From positions 145,812,948-145,876,947 of the forward strand of contig NC_134082.1 of assembly GCF_000715075.1 (NCBI RefSeq): 64,000 nucleotides of DNA, given 5' to 3'. This stretch comes from Nicotiana tabacum (taxonomy: Eukaryota > Streptophyta > Magnoliopsida > Solanales > Solanaceae). Of this stretch, positions 34,540-47,039 are shown piece after piece (the first letter of the stretch is position 1; every line of letters begins with the position of its first letter). A program made the position numbers and the translations under genes. A model generated the notes under the pieces. It saw only the letters and a list, made by a program, of their open reading frames with translations, did no database searches and was not told the origin of the DNA.

Positions 34540-34611
34540 GAACTACATTAACCTGATTCCCTTTTAGCCAGGGATATGTAGGAAACCTTTGAAGCAAAGG
34601 TTCGGTTAAAT
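34540..34611 (+). other. Boundary hairpin module, element 2, D-type copy
   Basis: The outer stem is CTACAT/ATGTAG and the inner stem TCCCT/AGGGA. A second 7-bp stem AACCTTT (34584-34590) pairs with AAAGGTT (34596-34602). Just upstream of the polypurine tract, as copy D in element 1. Confidence 0.75.
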
Positions 34612-34712
34612 CTTTTTTAAAAAAAATGCTTCACACGGAGTACTCGGATGGGCAAAAATCGCTCGTATCTGCTCACTTTATCTTTGCACGAAAACTCTTT
34701 GTGTTTTCGGAC

Positions 34713-34725
34713 AAAGAGGGGCAGC
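34713..34725 (+). promoter_or_regulatory. Polypurine tract of element 2
   Basis: AAAGAGGGGCAGC abuts the 3' LTR start, identical to element 1. Confidence 0.85.
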
Positions 34726-37700
34726 TGTAAGCACGTGATTTTTGCCCTATGTGAGAATTACTCCCAAAAAATTCAAAATAAAATAATTTTCCTTTGTGTG
34801 CAATTTTGAGAATTTTCGTGACATTTTTGATAAATTATTTGTATTTCTCCATGCATGTTTATTTGTTAAATTAATAAAAATACAAAAATATATCGCATTT
34901 TCATTTAGGATTTAAGTTTACAATTAGAAGTAATTAAGTTTGTTTTACAAGAATGAAAATTACAAAAATATGCATCGTTTGCATTTTTAGCATTCAATGT
35001 CAAATTGTGCAATTTTATTTTAATTGGTGTTTAATTATGTATGATAATTGTTGCAAGGAATTAATTAGTATTTTTGATTTAATTTAGTTTATAACTTAAT
35101 TTAGAATTTTAGTTTTATTAATTAGAAAGTAAAAGAAAAGAGAGCAAAAAATATAAAGAAAATCGGAATTGGGCCTCTTCTTCAATTTTGAACCTAGGCC
35201 CAAAACACCTCTACCCAACCCAAAACCCCTTGACCCAAGCCCAACCGCCCCCCCATATGACCACACGACCTCCCACTCTTTCTCTCATTTTTGTTTCATT
35301 TGCTACTCACTACCTAAAAAACCCTAAAGACACCCCATCTCTTTCTCCTAGCTACCGGACCCATGCACCCCCCCTCTTCATCTTCTTCGTTCACCCCCCC
35401 CCCCCCCACGAAACCCCACAACCCCCCCTCCTCCGCTCACCACTGTCCAGCCCCCCTTCATCGTCCATTTTTCTTTTCCATCGTCGGACCACCCAAGCCA
35501 ACCTACTATCACGCCGGACAGACCCTCAACCAGCAGTGGTGATCGTGGTCCGCCATTGACGAGCAGCAGCGTTGCTGCATCGACCAGTCACGCTGCCTCG
35601 TCATCCACCAGCAGCAGCGTTAACCATCGTCGAGGTCGTCCACCAGTAGCAACTTCGTCGACCAACCACGAGCAGCCATCGACAACCAACTCCTCATGGC
35701 TGCTGCTCCTTCTTCTTCTTTGTCCCCAGCTCAACCATGAACGACCACCCAACGTCCAGCTTCTTCCATGAACGACCCCTCTAGTCGCCGGAAAAACCAG
35801 TATGACACCTCCCTCCCGTCGACCAAATAGTCCCACAACCACCATAATCTCCATGTCCAGCAGCCATTGCTGCTGCTTCATCTCCTCATCCCAAGCGACC
35901 ACTAGTCGTCAAACAACTGCTCAACACACACACACAGCCTCACGTCCAAACAACCATAGCTGCTGTCTCGTCGTTCTTCAGGTTCAATCCGTCGAGGTCG
36001 TCGTTTGTCATTCTGAGTTCGTCGAGGTTAAAAGAGAAGGTGGGTTTTCGTTGAGTCGAGATCCGGTACGTCGAGGTTGTTGTCCGAGTTTCTGTTCCGT
36101 TGCGGTCATTTCCGGTTAGTTGGTTTAAGTTTCATTTCTGTCTGTATTTTGTTTGATATTCTCGGATCTGAAATCAGTATATGTTTGATTCTTTTCTTGT
36201 TCATTGTTTATCATTTCTTGATTATTTCTTCAGTTTGTTTTTATTCATTTGTTCTTGTTTAGTTTAATATAGAAGTGTGTTGGTTGTAATGTTGTTAGAT
36301 TTAATTTGAAGTTCAATTGATTATTGAGTTTAGTGATTTGAATCTACTTATTTGTTATGTTCAATTTGTTACTGTTATTGAATCGGAAAGTATGTTTGTT
36401 GTTAAAAATATTGTTCAGTCAAAATGATTTCAGTTGTTTCTTTATTGTTCATCATATGGTTTGGTTCCCTGAATCCTTAGTCTTTGTTTTGATAATATTT
36501 GACATAATCTGAGTTTCTAGTTTAAATTTGTTGATAAAATTTGATTAGGAATTGGTTATAGCTGTTGTATTTTGGTTAATTGATTAGGTTATAGTTGATG
36601 TGGGTAGAATGGTAAATTGCAGTATTTTCAGGGTAGAATGGTAATTTCAGTAATTTCGGAGGGGTATTTTTGGAATTGAAAATTTGAACAATTATTTATT
36701 TTGAGTGTTCTGTCCACTAAGCGCTAATATATTAAAATAATATATAAAATAATACGAAGTGGGGGACAAGACATAATGGTGGAGAATTAATACATTGTTT
36801 AATATAGTGGGGGACAAAGCATGCAGTAGTGGGGCAATAAGGGAATTAAATAAGGAAAAGATATGTGTTAGTGGGAGTTAATACATTGTTTAATATAGTG
36901 GGGGACAAAACATTAGGTAGTGGGATTCAAAAGGGGGATGGGTAGAAGATGGTGGGATTTAATTTAAGTGCTTCAAAGTTTGGCTATAAAGGAGGGGGCT
37001 GGACACAAGTTAAGGAAGGAATTTTCTGAATATTAAGAGAGATTGGAAGAGGAGATTCGGGAGAGAATAGAGGAATTTTCTGAACATTAAGAGAGATTTG
37101 AGGATTTTTCGGAACAGAAAAAACATTCTGGAAATCTAAAGAGAGAGTAGTATACACCCGATATATACTCTGAATATATGGGATATACAGAGTCAGAATT
37201 TAAGGGTTAAACATTAACTGGTTTTTCAATCTAAAAAAGGTTCACTTTGTTTCTGCCCGTTGATTGTTGTTGGTATTTCTGGATTTTCATTTGGTTTGTT
37301 CCTTGAGTTTGGTTGGTTATTTGCTACTACTTCACTGGTTATTGCTGGATTGTTTTTTGCTTGATTTTAAAATCTGTCACTGGTTTCTCGTTGCTAGTTG
37401 TTACTGGTTGCGAGGTGTTGTTGTTGTTGTATTCTACTGCATTTCTGCTGATCTTCCTCTTCTTTTGCTTCCAATATCAGGTACACAAATTGATACACTG
37501 GTTCTTGTAGAATGGAAACTGAAGCATAAATATGAAATGAAGAGTTGAAGTTCTGAATTTATCTTAGTTATATTCTGAATTTTAGTTGTATATGTACATT
37601 ATTTAACTTACTCTAATTAGAATCATGTAGTTGTTTGATATATATAATGGAACATCTGATAGTAGCTTAATGGACGAACTGTCTAAGTATGCTAGTTAAA

Positions 37701-38872
37701 AAGACTAATGGTGTAGTAGCTCTGTTCAGTTAGTTCGTTATGGTTTGATGATTATCATGTCTCAAAAAGCATATTAGCTGATTTAGACTATTCTTAAACA
37801 TTCAACAGTTAGCTCATTAAACAAATAGCCCGTTTCGGAATTTGTAGGAATATTGTTTAGCTAGATACTACTAGTTAATTTCAGCATATAAATGGTTTAG
37901 GATTAAAATTAGATTGCTAAGTTCTTTAATTTGGCAAATTGTGAGCATGTGTAGTATGATGTAACTAGGTAGTAACATGTGAATGAGATGGCCCGGGTCC
38001 AGTTTTGTACCATACACGTTGGGCCTGGGCCCGCATTGGCAACGGGCTGCCCTGCTTGCATCATTTTCAGATTTTACGAATCATATTCGGAACCCAACTA
38101 TAACAACTCGTAAGCATGTAAATAAATTAGGACCTTTTCTCTTTCATTTTTAGAGACAAATCTAATAGAAAAAAAATGTAGGCACTTTAGGATTATCCTT
38201 TTAAAATAAATGAGATGAGCCTCGCCCAATAAAAAGCACAAGTTGCGGGGCCCTCAATAATTGGTTAATAATTGTATAGACTTCGAGATCGGTCGTTTAG
38301 CAAATTTCATGGCCTTACCCAAAATAATGATACGCTAGTCGCTTTAGGCGCGCCTTTAACAATTTACTTTCTTAAACTCGGGTGCACTTTTATGTGACCC
38401 AAATCCAAATCTCATTAGAGTCGAAATGTGTCGATAACCACGGGTACATTGATGTGACGTGGTTCGAGATACGTTTTTCACAATGTTGTAATTCTCTGTT
38501 AAAATAATAATAATAATAATAAAAGCGATAAAGAGTTTAAAGTTTGCACATAAGTTCATAATTGTATAAAATCAGATAATCAAGCCGAATATGACAGTTG
38601 AGCGACAGTGCTAAAACCACGGAACTCGGGAATGCCTAACACCTTCTCCCGGATTAACAAAATTCCTTATCCGGATTTCTGGTGCACAGACTATTAAACA
38701 GAGTCATTCTTTTCCTCGATTCGGGATTCAACCGGTGACTTGGGACACCATAAATCTCCCAAGTGGCGACTCTGAAATAAATAAATAAATCCCGTTTCGA
38801 TTGTACTTTAATTGGGAAAAACTCCTTTTCGCGCCCCTTTCCGGCGGCGCGGGCGAAAAAGGAGGTGTGACA
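34726..38872 (+). repeat. 3' LTR of element 2 (4147 bp)
   Basis: Starts TGTAAGCACG and ends GTGTGACA. The last 660 bp match the LTR end of element 1 well; the middle (about 35200-36100, rich in CCACC and CAGCAG) is quite different. A TATAAA box lies at 36985. Open frames in the middle have no gene-like features. There is a 17-base C-rich run at about 35394. Confidence 0.9.
36985..36990 (+). promoter_or_regulatory. Likely LTR TATA box, element 2
   Basis: TATAAA followed by GGAGGGGGCTGGACAC, the match to the box at 16544 in element 1. Confidence 0.5.
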
Positions 38873-38877
38873 ACGCC
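38873..38877 (+). repeat. Target-site duplication of element 2 (right)
   Basis: ACGCC directly after the LTR end, identical to 29689-29693. Confidence 0.9.
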
Positions 38878-41415
38878 TAGTTGGAATATGCGTAGTTTTG
38901 GTGTGTTGGATCACGGTGGTCCATCCGGGAGTCATCACCAACAGGATAATGTCCATCATGGAATGTCAACACATTACAACTTGTAAGTGAAGTGATACAA
39001 CAGAAAAATCAGAAAATTTAATTGTAGTACTTATTGTTATTTTTTGGTAGTTATGGATATTAATTTATTAAATGTATTGAGATTGGTTATAAGTACGCAT
39101 TTTCTATTTTTGTTTGATGTGAGTACTTTGCTTGTGCTTTGTTTTTCTCTCTCTTTCTTTTTTCTGGGGTTGATGAGTGAGTACGAACCCGATTCTTTTT
39201 GTACATATGTAAAGTATTTATCAATTTGAGTAGCTTATCATTTTATTGTTTGTGCCGTGAAAACGAGCAACTTGATGGTCCTGACCTTACTTAGTTGCTC
39301 GTAGACGACGTATTTACTCAGAATTTGGCAGATGCGCAGATTCAGGAAGATAATAGTGATTACGACAACAATGGCGATGAGTTTGGAGATGATACACCCT
39401 TTCCTGACGAGGGTGATGATGAGGAGGAAGTGAATATCAAACCTGAGCTGACGAGGGAGCATCCTCCACCTCCCGTTAGACCAAGAGTGTACGAGTCTCA
39501 TGTGCCGTTTCATTCAAAGCATATTCCCTACCTTGATAATTTTCCAAGTATGCAGGATGTGGATGCCCTCACAAGGGATCTTGACGAAATTCGGTCAGCA
39601 ATGTGAGATGAGTCTAGACCAACGGTGCTGGCAAAGAGCATATTTTTCCCGATAAAGCTCGCATATCCAGGGCTAGTAAAATGTACAATATAAGAGAGTG
39701 TCGTGAGATGATAGTATGTTAGCCAAGTCCGGAGGTATACAAGGTTGTTTGCCGTAGATGGTTTATGGGCTATCACTGGATGTTGCGTGCGAGCAAGAAG
39801 GAAACAGGATTGTGGAAATTGGGTAAATATATTAGCGCCCACAATTGTGAAATGGGCACATTCAATGGGAATCACTTCAACTTGGATGTTGACTTGATTT
39901 CTCTTCAACTTATTCCACACTTGGAAGTATCCATTAGGTACAAGATCAAAGAGTGTATTATATCCATCCACCAGGAATATGGTGTACTATTACCAAAAGA
40001 AAGGCATATCTCGGTCACAAAGGTGCATTTGAAATTGTTTATGGTGACTGGGATAAGTAATTTGCATCTCTACCCAGGTACATGGCCGCACTGAAACACT
40101 TCAACCCCGGGACTATTGTTGAATGGAAGCTTGAGCAGAGTGCAGGAATCCCGGAAATATATATATCCAAATACGTGTTTTGGGAAATTAAACCAACAAT
40201 TGATGGTTTTGTGCATTGTCGTCCGGTAATTTCCATAGACGGTACTCATGTCTATGAAAAGTATGGTATTAAGCTATTGATCGTCGTTGCAGTAGATGCC
40301 AATGGACAAATATTTTCACTAGCTTATGTCATCTGTGCCAATGAACGCTATTTTTGAACCACTTGAAGTAGCACATTGTCAAACAATGTTCAGGTATTTG
40401 TCTACTAACTGATCGGCATGGTGGTTTATTAAGTTCTGTAGAGCATTTGCTTGAATGACAGGAACCTTGTGCATACCACCGTTACTGTATGAGGCAGAAG
40501 AAATATCCCAACAAAGACTTGTATGATTTAATGTGGATGGCTGCAAATGATCACCAGCAATGCAAATTTAGGAGGCGCATGGAATCGATACGGCAGTTAG
40601 ACAAAAGAGCCTATAATTGGTTGATGCAACATGAGCTTCACAAGTGGACATTGCATGCTGATGGTGGTAGACGATGGGGAACTCTGACTACAAATGTGTC
40701 AGAGTCTTTTAACGGGTTATTGAAGTCTGCACGTGGATTACCTATCACTGCCATGGTCCGGATAACATTCAAATAGATGGCGGAGAGGTTTGTTGACAGG
40801 CATAGAGGTGCATCTGAATTGATGAAGATGGGTGTTGAATTTATGCCAATACCGATGAAAAGAATTGAGAAATACAGGAGGCGAGCACATTGGTATTTAT
40901 TTTTATAGTATGATCACGATCGGGGGTTTTTTGAAGTTCGCACCGCTATCAATAAACACCGGAGGAATAATATACACACCATACATGAAGCCAGCAGGTT
41001 GTATTCATGTAGGAAATGGACCATCTACCACATGTCGTGCTCACATACCATGAAGTGCTTTCAACAAACAGGTTTAGGGGCAACCGACTATGTTGATAGG
41101 TAATACAGTGTTGCTGCACACTTAAACACATATAGTGGGCAGTTGTAGCTAGTGGGTGCTGAGCATTATTGGCCGCCGGAATCATTTAAAATGTTGTGTA
41201 ACAGAGACTATTTGCGCAAGCTACAAGTGCAAAAGAGAACGCGTATACAGAACCAAATGGATTTTGGTGATACTGTTTATGCGCGTAAATGTTGCATATG
41301 CTCGCAAACATTTCACGACCGTCATAAATGTCCTTCATCTGGTTTGGGTGGAGGTCGTAATCCAGCTCCTGGTGCAAGTTCATCTAATGTGCCCAACTAT
41401 CAAGGATACACGTAG
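38878..41415 (+). pseudogene. MULE 2 transposase, C-terminal part
   Basis: Continues the ORF cut by element 2. Order: WNMRSFGVLDHGG block, an acidic region (about 39300-39430), a DNA-binding-like block (about 39720-40070), the MULE DDE domain with the first Asp in VISIDGTHVYEKYG (about 40230), the second Asp in LLTDRHGGLL (about 40400), NVSESFNGLLKSARGLP (about 40700), a SWIM-like Cys/His block (about 41005-41050) and a zinc knuckle (CCICSQTFHDRHKC). Frames change several times and stops fall at about 39605, 40355 and 40775, so it is dead. Confidence 0.82.
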
Positions 41416-42120
41416 TGTTTTGTTTTTTAGTAATGTTATTTGTAATAAGTGTATGTACTTGTTTATGTTGCAATATGTATAAAATAAAATTATGTTTCCA
41501 CAGCCTTGTTACATCTTATTGATATTTAACATTTTACAATTGAGTAAACTAATGAATTTCTCCCTCCCGTTCATGTAATCAAAAAAAGTATTGGATTAAA
41601 AAACGGATAAATTTTACGTTCACTTTTGAGTTTCACTCTAAAAATATTAGAAAACTACACTGTCATAGGAGGAAGATGTTTGATAAATAATTGAATATAT
41701 ATAGTGCGGTTAAATACTACATTTTGTATGTTGTCTTGTTGATCTGAAAAGCTGCCCGACTGCGAAAAAGTTGTTTTGTATTAGAAAGAATCTTTAACAC
41801 GCCAAGCATAGCGCGGTTAAATACTATGTTTTCTGTGAATATATATAGCGCAATTAAATACTACATTTTATGTGTTGTCTTGTCGGTTTGAAAAGCTGCC
41901 TGACTGTGAAAAAATTGTTTTATATCAGAAAGAATCTCTAACACGCCAAACATAGCGCGGTTAAATACTACATTTTGCGTGAATATATATAGCGCAGTTA
42001 AATAATACATTTTGTGTGTTACCTTGCCTATAAATAATGGGCACATTCTAGTTATTTTCTGCGCTTAACAATAACCAATAGCAAAATTTTCCATAAAAGC
42101 AAGGTTTTTTTATGCTTTAA
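41416..42120. other. Spacer downstream of the MULE 2 transposase
   Basis: Non-coding; mostly a 144-bp direct repeat (41690-42030) built on a GCGGTTAAATACTACATTTT motif. Confidence 0.7.
41690..42030 (+). repeat. 144-bp tandem repeat, about 2.3 copies
   Basis: TTGTCTTGTTGATCTGAAAA at 41731 and its near copy at 41875 mark an offset of 144 bp. Both units contain GCGGTTAAATACTA. Confidence 0.85.
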
Positions 42121-42123
42121 CAA

Positions 42124-42506
42124 ATGTCTGAACGCCTTTATGTACCAAGGTGCAAGTGCGACAAAAAATGCATCATGAAAGACTGTTGGGATGATGGTGG
42201 AGTTGGATGCCGCTACTGGATGTATGTGAATGAGTTTTATAGGGTTTCCGACGAACCTTTTGCAATTTTGAGGTATGGATTGATGAACCCTGTGAGCAGG
42301 AATGCTACAAATAATCTTTGCAGTTTCTTCATGATTTGACCAAAAAATAGTGGAAATATGAACGAGAATACAAACGAGAAGTTGCGGAGTTGAAGGAGAA
42401 ACTCAAAAAGGTGGAAGAAGAAAAAAATAAGCTGGAAGAGAAATTTAAGTGGTTGGAGCAGAGAATACTAGGTGGTGATGAAAAAACAATGACACGTATG
42501 TGTTGA
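42124..42506 (+). pseudogene. GRF-type zinc finger plus coiled-coil ORF of MULE 2
   Basis: The first ORF (to 42339) begins MSERLYVPRCKCDKKC and has CxC ... C ... GCRYWMYVN, like a degenerate GRF zinc finger. After a frame break and a stop, a coiled coil follows (EVAELKEKLKKVEEEKNKL) ending TMTRMC and TGA at 42504-42506. GRF finger/coiled-coil proteins of this size are common in plant repetitive DNA. Role in transposition unknown. It is on the same strand as the transposase and about 700 bp downstream. Confidence 0.6.
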
Positions 42507-42739
42507 GTGTAGTAGTATATCTTTATGTTTTCCTGTCATGTGTTTTCATTAGTTGTATTGTATTTAAGTTATATTCAGTTTCTATGTTTGTGTTTGTATT
42601 TGTGTTGTAGTATTAAAATAAAGAATAAACGGGGTAATAAAAACATAATGCGAATATTACGTAAGCATAAAAAATTATTGTTATTATTTACATAAAATAA
42701 TATTTACATAGCATACATAAAAAAGACAAAAAAAGAAAA
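42507..42739. other. Short convergent spacer
   Basis: AT-rich, no gene; the 3' ends of the GRF ORF (+) and the PMD gene (-) face each other here. Confidence 0.6.
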
Positions 42740-45398
42740 TCAATGTGTCCTACAGTGGCTTGTGTGCTTCAATGCAGCCGCTGGCCTGAGGCACATCCCA
42801 TCCCGCCCGCATACGCTATCAGGATCATCCTCATCACGTCGCCTCTTTATATGAGGATGCGCTGCAGCATGATCGGCAGTAGTGCTGGCAGGATCGGTAG
42901 AAGGGGCCGTCGGTCTATCAGCAACTTACAAAACAATAAGTCAACTCAGTATATAAAAATATATATTAGTAATGTACGTGTTAAGTCAAAAAAAATTCTT
43001 ACCATGGTCTCATCGGGCTCCTGAATATAAGCATTCGTGGGGTCTTGCTCAGCATCGCATAAGGTGGCCTTTGTGACGGGCTGGGATGAAGCCTTAATAA
43101 GAAAATTATAAAGTTATTTATGGTGAATCAATGAGATAAAAACAAATTTAAATTTAATAGTAATACAAACATACCTGCGCCTGTGAAAGATCCACAAAAC
43201 CCGTCGACGATGAGCCATAACCCAGTCGGCGCCCATCATCCACATCTCGGATCAGCCGATCCTCAGCAACAGTCGATGGGCCTAAAAGAACTGCTCCCAA
43301 TCTCTGGTAATGCTCGTGCCCGTGATCAACAATGGATCTGACGGGGTCACCTGCGATAATGTTGGAGGCAGCGCCAGCTGAAGGCTGTACGCCGGCATGC
43401 TGCTGGGATGCTCGTCTGGCTTAGGGAGGTAACCCCGCATATCAGCTCCAACATCCTCATCAGGTGTCTCAACACCCCATTGTTGGGGACCACCTCCTCT
43501 CCGGCCCCCATGACCCCGTAGGGCACCCCTGCCTCGTGGGACACCCTTGTCTCGTCGTCCCCTCGGTCGTGGGACAGGCCTACCCCGATGGTAGTGCTCT
43601 GGCGCCATATAAGCAGGGACGTGCTCTAAGCGGTCGTCCTTTCTGGCTCGATGCAGTATCTGGGCAGCCAGCTTTGTAACCTGTCGTCCATTCTCCTGCA
43701 AAGTGACCGTAGGATCACCGACATACTGTTGTATATGCAGTCCCAAGTGGTGGACCAAATGTAGACCAATAGCCTGCACAACATGTAAAATATAAATTAT
43801 AGAACGCTATATCACAGTTATAAATAAGAATACCAAATAACATACTAGTGCCTCGTGCCTTTCGGCGTATGGAACGTACCGATTGCCAGCTCGGTGAATG
43901 GGGTTCCCGATGAAAAGTTGGGTAACGTCGTGGTACCAGGGCATATAATCATGCTCAGTATCCTACCGACTCGGTGGAGGGAGGGGGGATGGAATCAGCT
44001 CTAACGCTGGTCCCAAGTAAATATCTGATCCTGTAGCCATGCCAAATATGCGTTGTCCACCCTGGTACGATCATCCCGCTGGTAATTTGTGGCCTCCCAG
44101 GTGGGTGTTGTCGGTACGAGCTGCGGCCTGCCAAATTAGAGAAGTACTCGCTCGGTGGCATGATGCTCCACAATATCAAGGCAGAACAACGGGACGGAAG
44201 AGCCCAACATATCACGGCCGGCCGAGCAACAATCAGGCTAGCCAGCTATCAGCGCGTCGCTGTATGGCGTCCAGATGAACTATTAAGGAAGAACACAAAA
44301 TGTCAGTAAACTTAGACAAGTAAACTTAGATATACATTTACCTTTGTGCCATCCAACAAATCCAATATATCCCTACACAAGGAGAGATTATGCTGAGCTC
44401 GTACTCGCGCGTATGTCCCTGCCGGAGTACCCACCTCCTAGCTAGAGGGAGAAACTCCGGTGGTACATCCAGATCTAATGGTTGTAGAGGTGGCTGCTAC
44501 TACAGGAACCGCTCCCAGGCCCAAACCTAACATAAAAAGTTAACGTAAAAGTTAAGATATATTTTTACTAGGTATGTTAAAATGAATAGAGTACTCGAAT
44601 ATGTTGTCACCTCTAGTAGCAGAAAGAATCCAGCAACCTCACGCTGGGTGCCCATGCTCTCCCGGCACATGCATCTGTACAAGTAGGCGAGAACAGCGGA
44701 GCCCCAATTATATTGGGATAAATCATCTAGCCACTCAAGATGATGAAGAAATCTCAAGCTGACTAGGTTCCCCGAAGTGTTCGGGAATAAGACTCCTCCA
44801 AACAACAAGAGTAGCAGCAACCTCATATACCAGTCAACATGATCATCCGGTGTAGCGTCATCGATCTGAAGATGCAGTGCCTCCAACCACAGTCGAATAG
44901 TCGTCAACGAAAAAAATGACTGGTCCCATGCAGTACAGTCTCATCCTCTAGCTGGAAAGTAGTGAGCTGTTGCAGCATGTCCAGGTACTACACACGTGTC
45001 ATCTTTCTCATAGCAGGCAGCAGAGCAATGGGGTGTCTATCAACGGGCAACCCATATAACACTTCTACGTCCTGCAGTGTGACGGTGGCCTCGCCAATGG
45101 GCAGGTGAATTGTGTGTGTCTCCGGTCGCCACCGCTCTATCAGGATCCTGATCAAAGACCAATCGAGGTGCAGCCGCCCGATCTCAATCATCTTGTAGAA
45201 ACCCGTGTCCCGCAGGCGCGTGACTACACAGTCATGGAGAACTTTGTCATACAGAAAGTCCCACATGTCGTCCACTTTCCTGGCGCGGAGAGTCTGGGTC
45301 AGTAACTCACCCTCACATATGTGGGCGGACCTATGATCGCCCTATAACGAGAGTAATGCATCGCTGGAAGGTCCGGGATGAATAGGCGGCACCTCCAT
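42740..45398 (-). pseudogene. Plant mobile domain (MAIN-like) gene of MULE 2
   Basis: Starts at 45398 (MEVPPIHPGPSSDALLSL) and ends at 42740-42742. PMD blocks are visible: DMWDFLYDKVLHDCVVTRLR and LIRILIERWRPETHTIHLP followed by GEATVTLQDVEVLYGLPVD (about 45000-45260), then DDHVDWYMRLLLLLLFGGVLFP and GSAVLAYLYRCMCR (about 44600-44850). The C-terminal third has RG-rich sequence (about 43480-43560) and a KRRRDEDD nuclear-signal-like tail (about 42840). PMD proteins act in silencing or gene expression in plants, and the domain is widespread in transposons. In-frame TAGs at 45342-45344 and 44988-44990, each where Gln is expected, and a frameshift near 44910 disable it. Confidence 0.8.
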
Positions 45399-45429
45399 GT
45401 CGTCTACTGTAAATTAAACAACATTAATT

Positions 45430-46290
45430 ACATGTTAGTTTTATAATTTTATATGTTTGTTTATAAATTAAATAATTAAATTTTATAATTATACAATATT
45501 TAAATATGATGTATTCACATAAGGGTTCCAGGCTAGATATCTGAGGCGTAGTAGCACCAAGATATCATAAATTCATTCATGTGTTAGTTTTATTATAATT
45601 TTATATGTTAGTTTGTAAATTAAATAATTAATTTTTGTAATTCAATATTTACATATGGGTTCCAGACTCGATATTTGGAGCCCAGTAGCACCAATTTATT
45701 CTATGGGTTAGTTTTATTATTTTACATGTTAGTTTTATAATTTTATATGTTTGTTGGTAAATTAAATAATTAATTTTTACAATAATACAATATTTAATTA
45801 TTAAAGATTCATATAAGGGTTCCAGGCTAGATATTTGAGGCCCAGTAGCACCAAGATATCCTAAATTCTTCCATGTGTTAGTTTTATTATAATTTTATAT
45901 GTTAGTTTGTAAATTAAATAATTACTTTTTATAAATAAATATTCACATAAGGGTTCCAGGCTCGATATTTGATGCCCAGTAGCACCAAGATATCCTAAAT
46001 TCTTCCATGTGTTAGTTTTATTATAATTTTATATGTTTGTTTGTAAATTAAATAATTACTTTTTATAATTAAATATTCACATATGGGTTTCGGGCTCGAT
46101 ATTTGGAGCTCAGTAGCATCAATTTATTCTATGTGTTAGTTTTATTATTTTCCATGTTAGTTTTATAATTTTATATGTTTGTTTGTAAATTAAATAATTA
46201 ATTTTTATAATTTATACAATATTTAATTATTAAAGATTCATATATGAGTTCCAGGCTCGATATTTGAGGCCTGGTAGCACCAAATATATG
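45430..46290 (+). repeat. 6-copy tandem array, units of about 130-165 bp
   Basis: Each unit contains GGGTTCCAGGCTAGATATTT-like sequence, GAGGCCCAGTAGCACCAA and TTAGTTTTATTATAATTTTA. Unit starts are near 45525, 45657, 45805, 45951, 46084 and 46252. It lies directly upstream of the PMD gene start, so it may be its promoter region. Confidence 0.88.
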
Positions 46291-46371
46291 TTGACCATAA
46301 TTGGACAAAGTTTGTGTTTGATCTATCAGTTATTTTGATGTATTTTTGAGTATAAGAGATACTTAAACTAC

Positions 46372-46500
46372 AAGGAAACTACGCTAAAAGACACTACATT
46401 TTACTACGCTAAAAGACACTACATTATACTACGCTAAAAGGCACTACATTTTACTACCTAAAAGGCAAATTATATTTTACTACCCTAAAAGGCACTATAT
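46372..46500 (+). repeat. Short tandem repeat of about 28 bp
   Basis: Roughly five copies of TACGCTAAAAGGCACTACAT and TTTAC with small changes. Confidence 0.8.
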
Positions 46501-47039
46501 TACTAGTCTTTAAGCAAATAAATAATTTAAACCAGATAAAACACAACAAATACATTGTAATCACAAAACATTCACAAAAATACATATAAAACGGTAATAA
46601 TAATTTATTACTATTTTTATTAACAAATAATAACGATTTCACAATTTTTACATATTTTTTACAACATTAATATCTTAGTCCGGATAAAAATAACATACCA
46701 TTTAATCGCAAAAAAATACAAAACAACATACAACACATTGAAAACAACTAATATACATTATTTATACGAGTTTGGACATAAACTAAATCGGAATATCTCG
46801 AATTATGTTTTTCGGAAAGTTGAAGATTTAAAAATTTGACTCCGATTCAATCAACCCACAACAATAGAAGGCTTGGCTAGGATGTGGGACCGACAATATC
46901 TACTTTTTACGGAACGGGTAGGATCCACACGAGCTTTTTTTGTTGTTAATGGAGGGGGGGGGGCTGTTTTTTCTAAATATGAAGGGGGAAGGGGACTAGG
47001 CAGAAACATGAGGGAAAGGGAAGGGTTATATTATTTATG

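Larger units (their letters stand above)
29799..34712 (+). other. Internal non-coding region of element 2
   Basis: No protein gene. It contains intron-like sequence (to about 30040), an A-rich stretch (about 30505-30640), hairpin modules at 30650-30709 and 34540-34611, two copies of the 70-bp repeat (31015-31130), and three tandem arrays (32334-32850, 33055-33990, 33990-34230). The order of landmarks matches the 3' UTR of element 1. Confidence 0.85.
29694..38872 (+). mobile_element. Ogre/Tat element 2, deletion derivative without coding genes
   Basis: It starts TGTAAGCACG and ends GTGTGACA with a perfect ACGCC target duplication. The 5' LTR is cut to about 105 bp, then the sequence resembles the protease-RT intron of element 1 (CTAGTGACATGACATGCACGC resembles CTAATGACATGGCATGCACAA at about 7692). 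All of RT to integrase is missing and the 3' UTR follows from about 30060. Gag, pol and ORF1 are absent. Intact ends and target duplication show a normal retrotransposon insertion. Whether the deletions came before or after insertion is not resolved. Confidence 0.88.
45399..47039. other. Right non-coding part of MULE 2
   Basis: AT-rich and gene-free. Holds the tandem array at 45430-46290, a short repeat at 46372-46500 and featureless sequence from 46500 to 47039 apart from a G-run at about 46955-46965. Confidence 0.75.

Noticed and set aside
35188..36119. Three long open frames rich in Pro/Ser inside the LTR of element 2
   Set aside because: They lie in a C-rich low-complexity LTR region, have no matching frame in the LTR of element 1 and show no known motif.
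43464..43679. + strand open frame rich in G/P/V
   Set aside because: Antisense shadow of the RG-rich tail of the plant-mobile-domain gene.
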